Origin: an uncultured Verrucomicrobia subdivision 3 bacterium
GTDB lineage: Bacteria > Verrucomicrobiota > Verrucomicrobiia > Limisphaerales > UBA11358
Direction of reading: 5' to 3'
Assembly (NCBI GenBank): GCA_903827955.1
Contig: CAIKKJ010000054.1
Span: forward strand, 66,298-120,334
DNA length: 54,037 nucleotides
The notes under the pieces were generated by a model that made no database searches, had not been told where the DNA came from, and saw only the letters and a program-made list of their open reading frames with translations. Both the position numbers and the translations under genes were made by a program. Each line of letters opens with the position of its first letter. Position 1 is the first letter of the stretch. Of this stretch, positions 35,428-44,855 are shown piece by piece.

Positions 35428-37391
35428 TTAAGCCGGATGATGGTGAATGAGTTAGCCGGAAATTCATGTTGGAATTCCGGGCTAGAAATGTTCAAGGCCG
35501 TTTCTTTCGGAGAAATTTTCTGCGGCGCGGCAAACGAATTTTCACCACGCGGTTCTCCGGCCAGCACGATTGTTTTTGCCGCCGAAGAAATTTTTCCAAG
35601 ACCAGCGAGGTTGAGTTGCACGGCAACGGGCGCATTGTCGCCGTTGACGACCTTGAGGATGATTTCCCCGCTGGCATTGTCGCGGGTGGCCGAGGCGAAC
35701 AGCTTTGCGTCATCGGCGGCCTCCAGTTTCATCGGCAGCACCACGTCGCCGTGGTTGAGACTGAACATCTGCTGCACATAATAATTCGGCGTGCGATAGA
35801 CTCCGAGGCTGTTCACCCAAATCAGGTCGGGCGTCCACTGCCACGCCTCGGAGTTGGCGAACAGCGGCGCATAGCTCGCCATGCGGACGACATCGCCATT
35901 GCGTTCAAGGCCGGTCATGCACGCGGCCTCGGCGATGGCGCATTCAAGGGTGTTCCGGTTTTTTACGCTGACGATGTAGTCGCTCTGCGCGGCGTATTCG
36001 CCGAAGAACACTTTCGGCCCATTGCGATCGTAATTGTCATAGCGGTGCGTGCTGTTGAAAAACCAATCGGGCTTGGCGTAGCAATGTTCGTCCACGATGT
36101 CGGCGTGCAACTCGCGGAGTTTCGGCCAGGCGTATTTGAAATGGGCGTCGTCCGGCGACGGGCCGGCGCTGGAGACGAGTTGGATTTCCGGGTGCTGCGC
36201 TTTAAGCACGGCGTGAAATTTTGTGCAGCGTTCAAGGTAAGGCGCGTCCCAATTTTCATTGCCGACACCCATCATTTTCAAGTTGAAAGGTTCGGGATGC
36301 CCCATTGCCGCGCGCTGTGCGCCCCAAATCGTGTTCGTTGCGCCGTTGGCAAATTCAATCAGGTCGAGCGCGTCCTGGATGTAAGTGCCGAGGTCGCTCA
36401 TCGCGCAGGCTTCGCCGGAATTGAACTGGCACGCAAGGCCGCAACTCAAGATCGGCAGCGGCTGCGCGCCGATGTCTTCGCATAATTGAAAATATTCGTA
36501 GAAGCCAAGGCCGAACGATTGAAAATAATCAGGCGCGGGGCGATGGAGAAATTCGACGTTCCAGCGGTTGAGCATCAGTTCGCGTTCCGCCACCGGGCCG
36601 ATGGTTTTCTTCCACTGATAACGGTTCGTGAGATAGATGCCCTCGACGATGCAGCCACCGGGAAAGCGCATGAAGCCGGGATGCAAATCGGCGAGAGCCT
36701 GCACCATATCGGCGCGCAAACCGCCGGGACGATTTTTCCAAGTGTGTTCGGGGAACAGCGAAACCATGTCGAGATCCACCGCGCCTTTGCCTTCGAGCAG
36801 CACATACAGTTTTGCCTTGGCGTCGGTGTCTTTCGGATGCAGCACGGCAGTGATCTTCTTCCAATCGCCGGAAAAATCTTTCAGCATCACGGAGTCCAGC
36901 ACCGCGCCGTCGCCGCCGTAAAGCGCGACGCGCAATCTGGCGTTGCCGGAGACGTTGCGAAGTTGTGCGGAGAAATTGTAAGCCTCGTCTTTCTTCACAC
37001 CGATGCCGCGAAAGCCTTCGTTCGCGACGCCGAACACATCCTTGCCCTGCGACTCGATGCGGAGGTAGTGCGGGTTCTTGGCGTTGAAAGGATTCTCGTC
37101 GCGGATGGCCAGCGAACCGAGCGACTTGCTCGGCGAGAGTTTGCTCCAGCCCATCAGCGCATCGGGAAATTCAAACGCGCGGTTCTTCACCAGTTCCGCG
37201 TAAAGCCCGCCGTCCGCGCCGAAGTTGATGTCCTCGAAAAAGATTCCCCACATTGCAGGATTTAGTTTTGCGCCCGGTTGGTCGGTTTGCACGGTGAGGG
37301 ATGCCGCGTGCATGGTGATGCCACCGACAAACAACCCGACAAACAACCCGACAAACAACGACGAATACAAAATGGAATTTTTTAGAGTCAT
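35424..37391 (-). CDS. Exported GH51 alpha-L-arabinofuranosidase (1)
   Basis: The 655-residue protein has a signal peptide whose hydrophobic core is a tandem LFVG repeat (residues 12-23), a sugar-binding-like beta domain (about 85-215), then the GH51 barrel. The acid/base is Glu379 in GVGNENW and the nucleophile Glu465 in VFFGEYA; WGIFFEDINFGADGG near residue 48 is a GH51/exo-arabinofuranosidase hallmark. It should release terminal alpha-L-arabinofuranosyl groups outside the cytoplasm. It is coupled to araB by ATGA overlap and starts 4 bases after the GH127-like gene. Confidence 0.93.
   Translation of the reverse strand: MTLKNSILYSSLFVGLFVGLFVGGITMHAASLTVQTDQPGAKLNPAMWGIFFEDINFGADGGLYAELVKNRAFEFPDALMGWSKLSPSKSLGSLAIRDENPFNAKNPHYLRIESQGKDVFGVANEGFRGIGVKKDEAYNFSAQLRNVSGNARLRVALYGGDGAVLDSVMLKDFSGDWKKITAVLHPKDTDAKAKLYVLLEGKGAVDLDMVSLFPEHTWKNRPGGLRADMVQALADLHPGFMRFPGGCIVEGIYLTNRYQWKKTIGPVAERELMLNRWNVEFLHRPAPDYFQSFGLGFYEYFQLCEDIGAQPLPILSCGLACQFNSGEACAMSDLGTYIQDALDLIEFANGATNTIWGAQRAAMGHPEPFNLKMMGVGNENWDAPYLERCTKFHAVLKAQHPEIQLVSSAGPSPDDAHFKYAWPKLRELHADIVDEHCYAKPDWFFNSTHRYDNYDRNGPKVFFGEYAAQSDYIVSVKNRNTLECAIAEAACMTGLERNGDVVRMASYAPLFANSEAWQWTPDLIWVNSLGVYRTPNYYVQQMFSLNHGDVVLPMKLEAADDAKLFASATRDNASGEIILKVVNGDNAPVAVQLNLAGLGKISSAAKTIVLAGEPRGENSFAAPQKISPKETALNISSPEFQHEFPANSFTIIRLK
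37324..37359. repeat. 12-bp tandem repeat x3 in a signal-peptide coding region
   Basis: Three perfect copies of CCGACAAACAAC stand in tandem. On the gene strand they encode repeated LFVG units that form the hydrophobic core of the GH51 signal peptide. Because the unit is 12 bp, copy-number change would lengthen or shorten the core by four residues without a frameshift. Confidence 0.93.
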
Positions 37392-37395
37392 AAAA

Positions 37396-40053
37396 CTATT
37401 CTTTCATCCAAACCTGCGAGGTCGTCGCGCCGCGATTTTGGCGCGCGTAATTCGGTATTGCGAGCAGCGGCGAACCGTCGCTCCATTTGCCTTTGATGAC
37501 GAGAACGCCGCCGAGCAGATCGCCGCGCCATTCGGTCTTGAGCGACGTAAGGTCCGGCTGCAAATCCATGCGGGGCTGGTCAACGCTCTCAATCGTATAA
37601 ATCAAAGGCCCATATCGCAACGCCACGAGGCCACCGTCCTCCTTGATGCGCTTGTCAGCGCGCACAAACTGGATTCTCATCGGCAACTCGAACTCAATCT
37701 TGTCGCCAGCCTTCCACTCGCGCGTGATGACGAGGTAACCGTTTTCTTTTTCCGGCGTCAGGGCAACGCCATTCACCGTGAAAGCATCCATCCCACCAAT
37801 GCTTGGTTCGAGCGGGTAGAGTTCACTCGTCTCGCGGTCGGGAACACGCACAAACACGGTGAATTTCTTTGCCTGCTTCGGATTCACCGCGATGCTGACC
37901 TTGCCGCTCCACGGATAATCCGTCGCCTGGACCATTTCGACATCCGTGCCGGCGACGCGATCGACATTCACGCTACTGCCGATGAAAAGATTTACGTAAA
38001 TTCCATCATCGCTCTTCGTGTAAGTCCACGTCGGAACCATGAGCAGCGTGCGCGGAATGTTGCCGACGCAGCATGGACAGACGTGCCAAGGGTAGCGGGG
38101 CTTGTCCTCCACCAGCGGGTTGTCGTAGTAAAAATTCTTTCCGTCCAAATCCACCGCGCCGAGCAGCGCGTTATACATCGTCTCCTCATAAAGGTCCGCG
38201 AACTTAGCGGCGTGATAGGCGAGATTCATTTTCCATTGGAAGAAAATCAGGCCGCAGCTCGAACACGCTTCGTTGTAAGCCTCATTACGCAGCGAATAAT
38301 TATCGCCGAAGCCCTCGGACGTTTCGCCGCTACCAATGCCGCCGGTGACGTAATATTTTTTGTTGATGAGATTATCCCAAAGCGACATCACGGCGCTTTG
38401 ATAATCCGTGTCATGCGTTTCCGCCGCAACGTCGGACATCGCCGAAAACAGATACGATGCGCGCACCGCGTGGCCGACGGCTTCATATTGCTGCTGCACC
38501 GGCACTCGGCTCTGATCGTAATCGCTGCCGTGATTCCGGCAGTCGAGCAGAAATTTCGCCAATGCGATGTAGCTGTCGCCGCGGCCACCGCCTTCCATGT
38601 CGTTCACGAAGCGTCCGAAACGCACCAACCCTTGCTCCATCTGCTCGTGACCGTCATACCATTCCTTTTTGCCGGGACCGATGTTCGCCACCCAGCAGTC
38701 GCAAAGTTTTTTTGCCGCGTCGTAAAGCCGTTTATCTTTACCGCCCGTCATCGTGTAATGATTGATGGCAGACTCGATGAGGTAACCCATCACGTAGCCT
38801 TCATGATTGCCGCGCTGCGCCGGATTCCACCGCGACGGCCATTGCTTGCGGTCGGCGAGTGTGTAGGCGGTCTGCAAATAACCATCCGGTTCCTGCGCGG
38901 CGAGGATTTTCGGGATCCAATCTTCCAGCGTCGCTTTGAATTTCTCCTGCGCGGCCAAAATCTCCTTGTCGCCCTGCGCATCCACCATCAGCGCGATGCA
39001 CATCGCCTCGACCGTCTGATGCACCCACGCGTTCGCAAATACGAAGCCGCGCTGCCGCGCGTGCGGTTCGCCGCGCAACGCTTTCGCGGCCTCAATGAAA
39101 TTATCAATGCCGCCGTCGCCCTTGCCCTTCGCGATGTTTGTGGAATTTATCTCGTCAATGCAGTGCGGAATCCAGTTCACGATCAGCGCCTTCACCCGCG
39201 CGTTCCAAAACGCGCTGTTGATTTTGTAAGGCTTCGTATAGACGACTTCGAGGCGGTTGCTCGGTGGCGGCGTGACGACTTTGATTTTGAGCGTGGCGGA
39301 CGAACTTAATTTCCCTTCGCCCGCCGTCAACTTCAGAACATAGTCGCCCGGTGCGGGAAAAGTTGCCGTGGTCACGTTCGTTTGTGCGTCCACAAATGCC
39401 ACTTCACCCGGCCCGGAATCTTTGCTCCATAAAACTTTCGCCGACGAATCCGGCTTCAAAAATTTCACGTTGCCCGTCAGATAAGTTTTGCCACCCACCA
39501 TCACGTCGCGATCTACACCCGCATGAACGCGCGGCGGAAACTCCGGGGACTTGCCCGAATCCAAAACGCGCCATTCCAAAATGCCCGTGGAAAAACTCTC
39601 ACTGCCATCTATTTCCAACCGCAACTTAATCGTCGCAACTTCGGCAAATGTCGTCACGTTGAATTTGTTTCCCTCAATACCAAATGTGTTCGTCGCGCCC
39701 AGCGTGTTGACTTCGGTAAAATTTTTCCCGTCCCAAAATTTCAAACGGCTCGCCTTCGGCAGACGCACGCCCTGATGATCGTCCCACCAATACACTTCGA
39801 TCTGCTTCGTGCTGATCGGCTGGCTCCAATCATATTCCACCCACTGTGTGCCTTGATTTGGCCAGTTGCCGTAGCTGCCGCGCCGATTGTCACGCGAATT
39901 GCGCGGCGCGAACCCATCGTTCAATGCCGCGAGCGACGTGTCGCCCGAGACGTTCGAGGCCGACGGCATGGCAACGACGGCAAGGTTGACTTCCTGCGCC
40001 GACAGCGACGCCGCAAGGAATCCAGACAAACAAAATAAAATCGCGGATCTCAT
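37396..40053 (-). CDS. Exported GH127-type beta-L-arabinofuranosidase with accessory domains
   Basis: The 885-residue protein has a signal peptide (ILFCLSGFLAASLSAQE), a discoidin-like carbohydrate-binding segment (about 22-165, TQWVEYDWSQP...LRLEIDG), an Ig/PKD-like domain (about 172-262), and a GH127 catalytic domain (about 268-885). Expected zinc-site residues are visible: Glu595 and Cys597 in AYNEACSSCG, and Cys661-Cys662 in VCPCCVGNIPR, where the cysteine nucleophile of this family lies. GH127 enzymes remove beta-L-arabinofuranose, for example from hydroxyproline-linked chains. The stop is 4 bases before the first GH51 gene. Confidence 0.9.
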   Translation of the reverse strand: MRSAILFCLSGFLAASLSAQEVNLAVVAMPSASNVSGDTSLAALNDGFAPRNSRDNRRGSYGNWPNQGTQWVEYDWSQPISTKQIEVYWWDDHQGVRLPKASRLKFWDGKNFTEVNTLGATNTFGIEGNKFNVTTFAEVATIKLRLEIDGSESFSTGILEWRVLDSGKSPEFPPRVHAGVDRDVMVGGKTYLTGNVKFLKPDSSAKVLWSKDSGPGEVAFVDAQTNVTTATFPAPGDYVLKLTAGEGKLSSSATLKIKVVTPPPSNRLEVVYTKPYKINSAFWNARVKALIVNWIPHCIDEINSTNIAKGKGDGGIDNFIEAAKALRGEPHARQRGFVFANAWVHQTVEAMCIALMVDAQGDKEILAAQEKFKATLEDWIPKILAAQEPDGYLQTAYTLADRKQWPSRWNPAQRGNHEGYVMGYLIESAINHYTMTGGKDKRLYDAAKKLCDCWVANIGPGKKEWYDGHEQMEQGLVRFGRFVNDMEGGGRGDSYIALAKFLLDCRNHGSDYDQSRVPVQQQYEAVGHAVRASYLFSAMSDVAAETHDTDYQSAVMSLWDNLINKKYYVTGGIGSGETSEGFGDNYSLRNEAYNEACSSCGLIFFQWKMNLAYHAAKFADLYEETMYNALLGAVDLDGKNFYYDNPLVEDKPRYPWHVCPCCVGNIPRTLLMVPTWTYTKSDDGIYVNLFIGSSVNVDRVAGTDVEMVQATDYPWSGKVSIAVNPKQAKKFTVFVRVPDRETSELYPLEPSIGGMDAFTVNGVALTPEKENGYLVITREWKAGDKIEFELPMRIQFVRADKRIKEDGGLVALRYGPLIYTIESVDQPRMDLQPDLTSLKTEWRGDLLGGVLVIKGKWSDGSPLLAIPNYARQNRGATTSQVWMKE

Positions 40054-40054
40054 T

Positions 40055-42421
40055 TTATTTTCCCTTCATCACACGCAGTCCGAAAATTCCACCAGCATAA
40101 TTGTCGGGCTGCGCGGAAAATTTCACGGTAATTTTTTCTTTGCCCTTTGTGAGTTCCGCCGGAATCGGATACGTCGCGTCCCAGAAATTTCCAGGCTGAT
40201 TGTGCAGCAGTTTTTGTGACGCGATTTTCACACCGTCCACGAGGATGTCGAAATTGCGCTCACCGGTCTCATCGCCCCACCAGGTGCAGACGAGTTGGTT
40301 CGACGCGGCGGAATCCACTTTCAAGTCGTAGGAAAACCAACCGCCGTCGAAGGCGTGGCGCAACTTGCGACCGAGCGCCTCCAGCGGATCGGATTTTTCG
40401 CCTTGAACGTGGTGGTCAATTTCCGATTGTTGTTCGCCGGGGCGAACGATGTCCACCGTGCGCGCCTCTTCCGCGATGCGCTTGGCCTCAGCGACGGCGA
40501 GTTCAGCTTTCTGTTTTTGCCAAGTGTCTTCGGAAAGCAAATTCCAATACACCGAGTAACGCTGGCGGTGCATCTGGTAAAACGGGATCAACGTGACATC
40601 TTTCGGTTGGCCGATGCCTTCGGTGCGGAATGTTAGTGATTGGCCAGCGACCGGCTTGACGTGCCTTAGCAAATAACCAGTTGTGCCGACAAAAACTGGC
40701 GCGGCGGGCGCGGGCAGTCGGCTGTAGTCCGTCTGGCTTTTGGCGAATGGATTCGGCATATCGTTCGTGCCGAGTTCGCCGGCGAGCACAATCGGGCCGT
40801 AAAGCAAGGCCACTTGATTGGGCGTGTAGCGGAGAGATTCGGTGTGCAGTTTCATCGGCATCCGGATGGAAACTTCGTCGCCGTTATGCCACTCGCGTTG
40901 CAGTGTGAAATAACTTCCGGGAGACGAGGCGATAGATTGTGTTCTGCCGTTCACTAAAACCTCCACGTCTTCAAGCTCCCACAACGGATGCCGGATTTTC
41001 AGCGAGAAGCTCACAGGCTTGTCCGTTTTAATTTTCAGCGTGGTGAAATCGCTATCGGGAAACTTGGTTTCTTGCCGGACGGAAATTTTTTTCTCGGCCC
41101 AGTTGAGTTCGGACGCGATGAACAAATTCACCCACAGCGAATTCGCGTCGTGAAAATAAATCGTGTCCGTGTATTTGGAATGGTTTTCCATGCCCGTGCC
41201 CACACAGCACCAGAAGGAATCCTCCGGCGTTGAATACGTTTTGAAATGGCCCGGTTTGAGCGACATGAGATAGACGAACATGCCAGTTTCCGGATCTTGC
41301 GACGCGAGGATGTGGTTGTAGAGGCCGCGCTCATAAAAATCCATCTTCGCCGCATCCGGATGCAACGCGAACAGCTCACGCGAGAGCTTAAGCATATTGT
41401 AAGTGTTGCACGTCTCGGCAGTGTCCGTGGAAAGATGCCGCGCAAAATCATTCGTCGGGAAAAAATGTTCGTGATCACTGTGGCCGCCGATGACGTAGGA
41501 ACGGTGCAGCGCCACCGAATCCCAGAACGTCGTGGCGGTGGTCAGAAACTTTTTTTCGCCGGTGAGTTCGTATTCGCGAACCGTGCCGATGATTTTCGGA
41601 ATCTGCGTGTTGGCGTGCAGGCCGTTCAGCCGATCCTCGCCACGCGCGAGCGGGTCGAGCACGCGCTCGTGGTTGAACGCGGCGGAGAGCGCGAGGTAAT
41701 TCGTGTTGCCAGTGACGCCGTAGAGATTCGCGAGCACTTCATTCATGCCACCCTGCTCGGTGTCGAGCGAGCGCTGCATCTGCTCATGCGGGATGCGATC
41801 TACGCGAAATTTCACCCAGTCGGCCATCTTCACGAGCACGTCGAGCGCTTGAGCGTTGGTGCAAAGCTGGTTCGCGTCCAGCAGACCCGCCATGATTTTG
41901 TGGAGCGTATACCACGGCACCCAGACATTTTTACGCTGCTCCACGCGGTCAATGAACGATTCGGGAAACGCGGACAGATAACCCGCATGAAAACCCGCCG
42001 CCGGGGAATTGCTCTGGCACTTCGCGAGTTCGGCGACGATGTAATCCACGCGCTGCTTGAAACGTTCGTCGCCGGTGCTGGCATAGGTTAGCGACAGCGC
42101 GGAGAGATAATGGCCGAACGCATGACCGCGAATTTCAGTGTCCGGCTTTTCCCAACCGCCATAGGGTTTGGCGGTCGCGGGCAGATTCACATTCCCGCGG
42201 AACGTTTGCAGGAAACGATCCGGCTCCAGTGCGAGCAGATATTTTTCGTTGCGCTGCATCGCGTCGCGGAACGGTCCGTCGAGCAGCCGCACGTCGGTCA
42301 TCGCGAACGGCTCGGCGACGCGCAGAACTTTTGGTGCGGGTGCGTCGGCAAAGGCCGGAACTACCAAAACGATCGAAGCGACAACAACAACGCGGAGTGA
42401 CAAGCGGAGGAGAGTTTGCAT
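40055..42421 (-). CDS. Exported GH146/GH127-clan beta-L-arabinofuranosidase
   Basis: The 788-residue protein has a signal peptide (VVVVASIVLVVPAFADA) and an alpha/alpha-barrel of the DUF1680 type starting DVRLLDGPFRDAMQRNEKYL. The zinc/nucleophile residues are Glu336 and Cys338 in AETCNTYNML and Cys405-Cys406 in FWCCVGTGMENHSKY. Sequence style and length are closer to GH146 than to its GH127-like neighbour. The C-terminal ~190 residues are beta-rich (FSYDLKVDSAASNQLVCTWW), resembling a DUF4986/lectin-like module. It lies one base upstream of the GH127-like gene and 3 bases after the second GH51 gene. Confidence 0.88.
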   Translation of the reverse strand: MQTLLRLSLRVVVVASIVLVVPAFADAPAPKVLRVAEPFAMTDVRLLDGPFRDAMQRNEKYLLALEPDRFLQTFRGNVNLPATAKPYGGWEKPDTEIRGHAFGHYLSALSLTYASTGDERFKQRVDYIVAELAKCQSNSPAAGFHAGYLSAFPESFIDRVEQRKNVWVPWYTLHKIMAGLLDANQLCTNAQALDVLVKMADWVKFRVDRIPHEQMQRSLDTEQGGMNEVLANLYGVTGNTNYLALSAAFNHERVLDPLARGEDRLNGLHANTQIPKIIGTVREYELTGEKKFLTTATTFWDSVALHRSYVIGGHSDHEHFFPTNDFARHLSTDTAETCNTYNMLKLSRELFALHPDAAKMDFYERGLYNHILASQDPETGMFVYLMSLKPGHFKTYSTPEDSFWCCVGTGMENHSKYTDTIYFHDANSLWVNLFIASELNWAEKKISVRQETKFPDSDFTTLKIKTDKPVSFSLKIRHPLWELEDVEVLVNGRTQSIASSPGSYFTLQREWHNGDEVSIRMPMKLHTESLRYTPNQVALLYGPIVLAGELGTNDMPNPFAKSQTDYSRLPAPAAPVFVGTTGYLLRHVKPVAGQSLTFRTEGIGQPKDVTLIPFYQMHRQRYSVYWNLLSEDTWQKQKAELAVAEAKRIAEEARTVDIVRPGEQQSEIDHHVQGEKSDPLEALGRKLRHAFDGGWFSYDLKVDSAASNQLVCTWWGDETGERNFDILVDGVKIASQKLLHNQPGNFWDATYPIPAELTKGKEKITVKFSAQPDNYAGGIFGLRVMKGK

Positions 42422-42424
42422 TGA

Positions 42425-44809
42425 TTATTTTGATTTCAACCGCAGCACGGAGAATGAATTTCCCGGAAAAATACGTTTCAGATTCGTGCCGCTGAATTTC
42501 ACCGCCTCAGTCTTCGGCGAAACTTTCGTCGGTTCAGCAAGAGAATTTTCATCCGTGCCACTTTCGGAAGTCAGCACGGTGGCCGTCCCCTGCCCGGTCA
42601 AGGTTGCGCCGCCGAGATTAATTTCCGTTTCGAGCGGCTGCGTGTTCGCGTTGACAACTTTCACGATGAGATCGCCAGTTTTTTCGTCCGTCGCAGCGAC
42701 TGAATACAGACTTGTTACTTTGCTGTTCACGTCGAAGTCCACATCATGAATCATTTCACCGTCGAGCCAACACTTCACATTTTTCCCGCTGACCGTGACC
42801 TTCAGATCATACCAGCGATCCGTCTCGATATGACTCGGTTTTGAATCCAGCGTGCCGCCGGCTTCAATGCCATCAGCCGTGTTGCCCCAACCGCCGATGT
42901 TCCACCAGGTGCGATCCTCGTTGCCGCCGATGCGGAACATGACCATGAAACCTTCCGCGCCGGAAATTTTCCGCGCCTTCATCGTGATCGTGTAATCCAA
43001 CCATTCACGTTTGCCCGCAATGGCGCGGATGAATTCCTTTTCCGCCGTCTGACGCAAAGCACCGTTCACCGCTTTCCAATTTGCTCCGTCGCCGAGCAGC
43101 TTCCACCCTTTCGTGTCCTTGCTGAAATCAGACGCGAACAAAACTTTCCCATCCGGCGCGGTCACTTTGATGTCCTTGTATTCCGCCGCCGTGTTCCACG
43201 TCGCCACACCGATCATGCCGCCAGTCGGCGCGATTTCGGCCATCGGTGACTCGACCGTCGTCGGCAACGAAATATCGCCGCGATTTTCCGCGAACATTTT
43301 TTGGACGTAATAACTCGGCAGCCCATACCACTTCTCGCTGTCGAAATTAATGAGGTCAGGGTTCCACGCGCGATGATTCAGGTTCACCAGCAACGGTGCG
43401 TAACTCGCCATGACGACGTGATCAGAGTTGCGTTCGAGGCCGGTCATGAACGCCGCTTCACCAATCGCGCCGCGCAAATTTCCGAGGCCGCAGTTACGCG
43501 TCACCGCGTATTCGCCGACAAAAACTTTCGGGTCGTTACGGTCATACTTGTCGAAGTGCGTCGCGTGGCGCATGAAAAATTCCGGTGTGTCGTAAAAATG
43601 CTCGTCCTCGACATCAGGCTTCGGCGCTCTCGGATAACCACCGGCCCAGTTGTTCGCGACAAATTTTATTTCCGGATACTTCGCGTGAATCGCATTCACA
43701 AACACCGGCCAGCGTTCGTTGTAGGATGGCCCGCCGTTTTCATTCCCGATTTCCATGTAAACCAAATTGAACGGCGCGGGATGGCCGGCCTTCGCACGCA
43801 TCGCGCCCCACAAAGAATTTGTCGGACCGTTGGCATATTCCACCGCGTCGAACGCGTCCTGCACCCATTCGTTCATGCGATCCATCGGAATGATTTCCTT
43901 GTGGCTCATGCCGATGTTTATGTCAAACAACGGCGTCGCGCCGAGATCTTCGGCGAGCTGAAGATACTCGTGGAAGCCAAGACCGTGCGTGGAAAAATAT
44001 CCCCAGATGTTCCAGAGCGGCTCACGCACGTCCACGTTGCCAACGGTTTTCTTCCAATGATTCATGTGCGCGAAATCATCACCTTCCACCCAGCAGCCGC
44101 CGGGGAAGCGGAGAAATTTCGGATGTAACGCGTCCAGCGACTCGCCGAGGTCAACGCGCAAGCCGTGATCTTTCCATGTTTTTTTTGGAAGCAACGAAAC
44201 CATGTCGAGAAACAAAACACCTTTGCCATCGCCGGAAATTTCCAGCTTTGCTTTCGGATCGCTGCCACTCGCGGTCAAGTCCAGCGTGTGATAATTCCAC
44301 TTGCCGCCGATGCCGGAAATCTCACCGCTCGCGAGAGTTTTTCCGTCCGCGCTCAAAATTTTCGCCGTGAGCTTCCCTTCAAATTTTTCGCCGCGCGCGG
44401 CGAGCTTCAGTGTGTAACCGTCGCCGCTAACCATGTTCATCCCCCAGTAACCTTCGTTGACGAGCGAGAACGCACCGTCCGCTCTGATGCGAAGCGATTT
44501 ACGATTGAACGCATTCAGCGGCACGGGTTGACCATGCACGTCCGCCGTGCTGATGACCGCTTCGCCTTTGGCGCTGGTGAATTTCCAGTCCGCCGGCTTG
44601 TCCGCGTCCTCGAAAGAACGGTTCCGCACGAGTTCGGGATAAATGCCACCGTCGGCAGAGAGATTGATGTCCTCGAAGAAAATACCCCAGAGCGTCGGCG
44701 AGATGGCGTGCGCCGGATGCGCGACGTCCACGGAAATTTTCGCGGACTGAGCGTTGGTTGCAATGGCCGTGGCAAACAACGCAGCGACGAAATATTCTTT
44801 TAGCTTCAT
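42425..44809 (-). CDS. Exported GH51 alpha-L-arabinofuranosidase (2) with inserted lectin-like domain
   Basis: The 794-residue protein has a signal peptide (FVAALFATAIATNAQSA), then the GH51 pattern WGIFFEDINLSADGG, acid/base Glu357 in EIGNENG and nucleophile Glu433 in VFVGEYA. It is about 140 residues longer than the other GH51 here. The extra part (about 527-705: YKDIKVTAPDGKVLFASDFS...WWNIGGWGNT...DRWYDLKVTVSGKNV.CWLDGE) looks like a concanavalin/LamG-type domain placed inside the C-terminal beta domain, which resumes at TGDLIVKVVNANTQP. The insertion may bind polymer or extend the active site. Confidence 0.92.
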   Translation of the reverse strand: MKLKEYFVAALFATAIATNAQSAKISVDVAHPAHAISPTLWGIFFEDINLSADGGIYPELVRNRSFEDADKPADWKFTSAKGEAVISTADVHGQPVPLNAFNRKSLRIRADGAFSLVNEGYWGMNMVSGDGYTLKLAARGEKFEGKLTAKILSADGKTLASGEISGIGGKWNYHTLDLTASGSDPKAKLEISGDGKGVLFLDMVSLLPKKTWKDHGLRVDLGESLDALHPKFLRFPGGCWVEGDDFAHMNHWKKTVGNVDVREPLWNIWGYFSTHGLGFHEYLQLAEDLGATPLFDINIGMSHKEIIPMDRMNEWVQDAFDAVEYANGPTNSLWGAMRAKAGHPAPFNLVYMEIGNENGGPSYNERWPVFVNAIHAKYPEIKFVANNWAGGYPRAPKPDVEDEHFYDTPEFFMRHATHFDKYDRNDPKVFVGEYAVTRNCGLGNLRGAIGEAAFMTGLERNSDHVVMASYAPLLVNLNHRAWNPDLINFDSEKWYGLPSYYVQKMFAENRGDISLPTTVESPMAEIAPTGGMIGVATWNTAAEYKDIKVTAPDGKVLFASDFSKDTKGWKLLGDGANWKAVNGALRQTAEKEFIRAIAGKREWLDYTITMKARKISGAEGFMVMFRIGGNEDRTWWNIGGWGNTADGIEAGGTLDSKPSHIETDRWYDLKVTVSGKNVKCWLDGEMIHDVDFDVNSKVTSLYSVAATDEKTGDLIVKVVNANTQPLETEINLGGATLTGQGTATVLTSESGTDENSLAEPTKVSPKTEAVKFSGTNLKRIFPGNSFSVLRLKSK

Positions 44810-44855
44810 ACTTTTGGGGACAATTATTCTTTTGGGAAAACGATTTGAACTTCGT

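Noticed and set aside
37225-39309. Open frame of 694 codons on the plus strand opposite the GH51 and GH127-like genes
   Set aside because: It is antisense to two genes with clear catalytic motifs; its product is arginine/histidine-rich without family features, as expected from GC-rich third positions.
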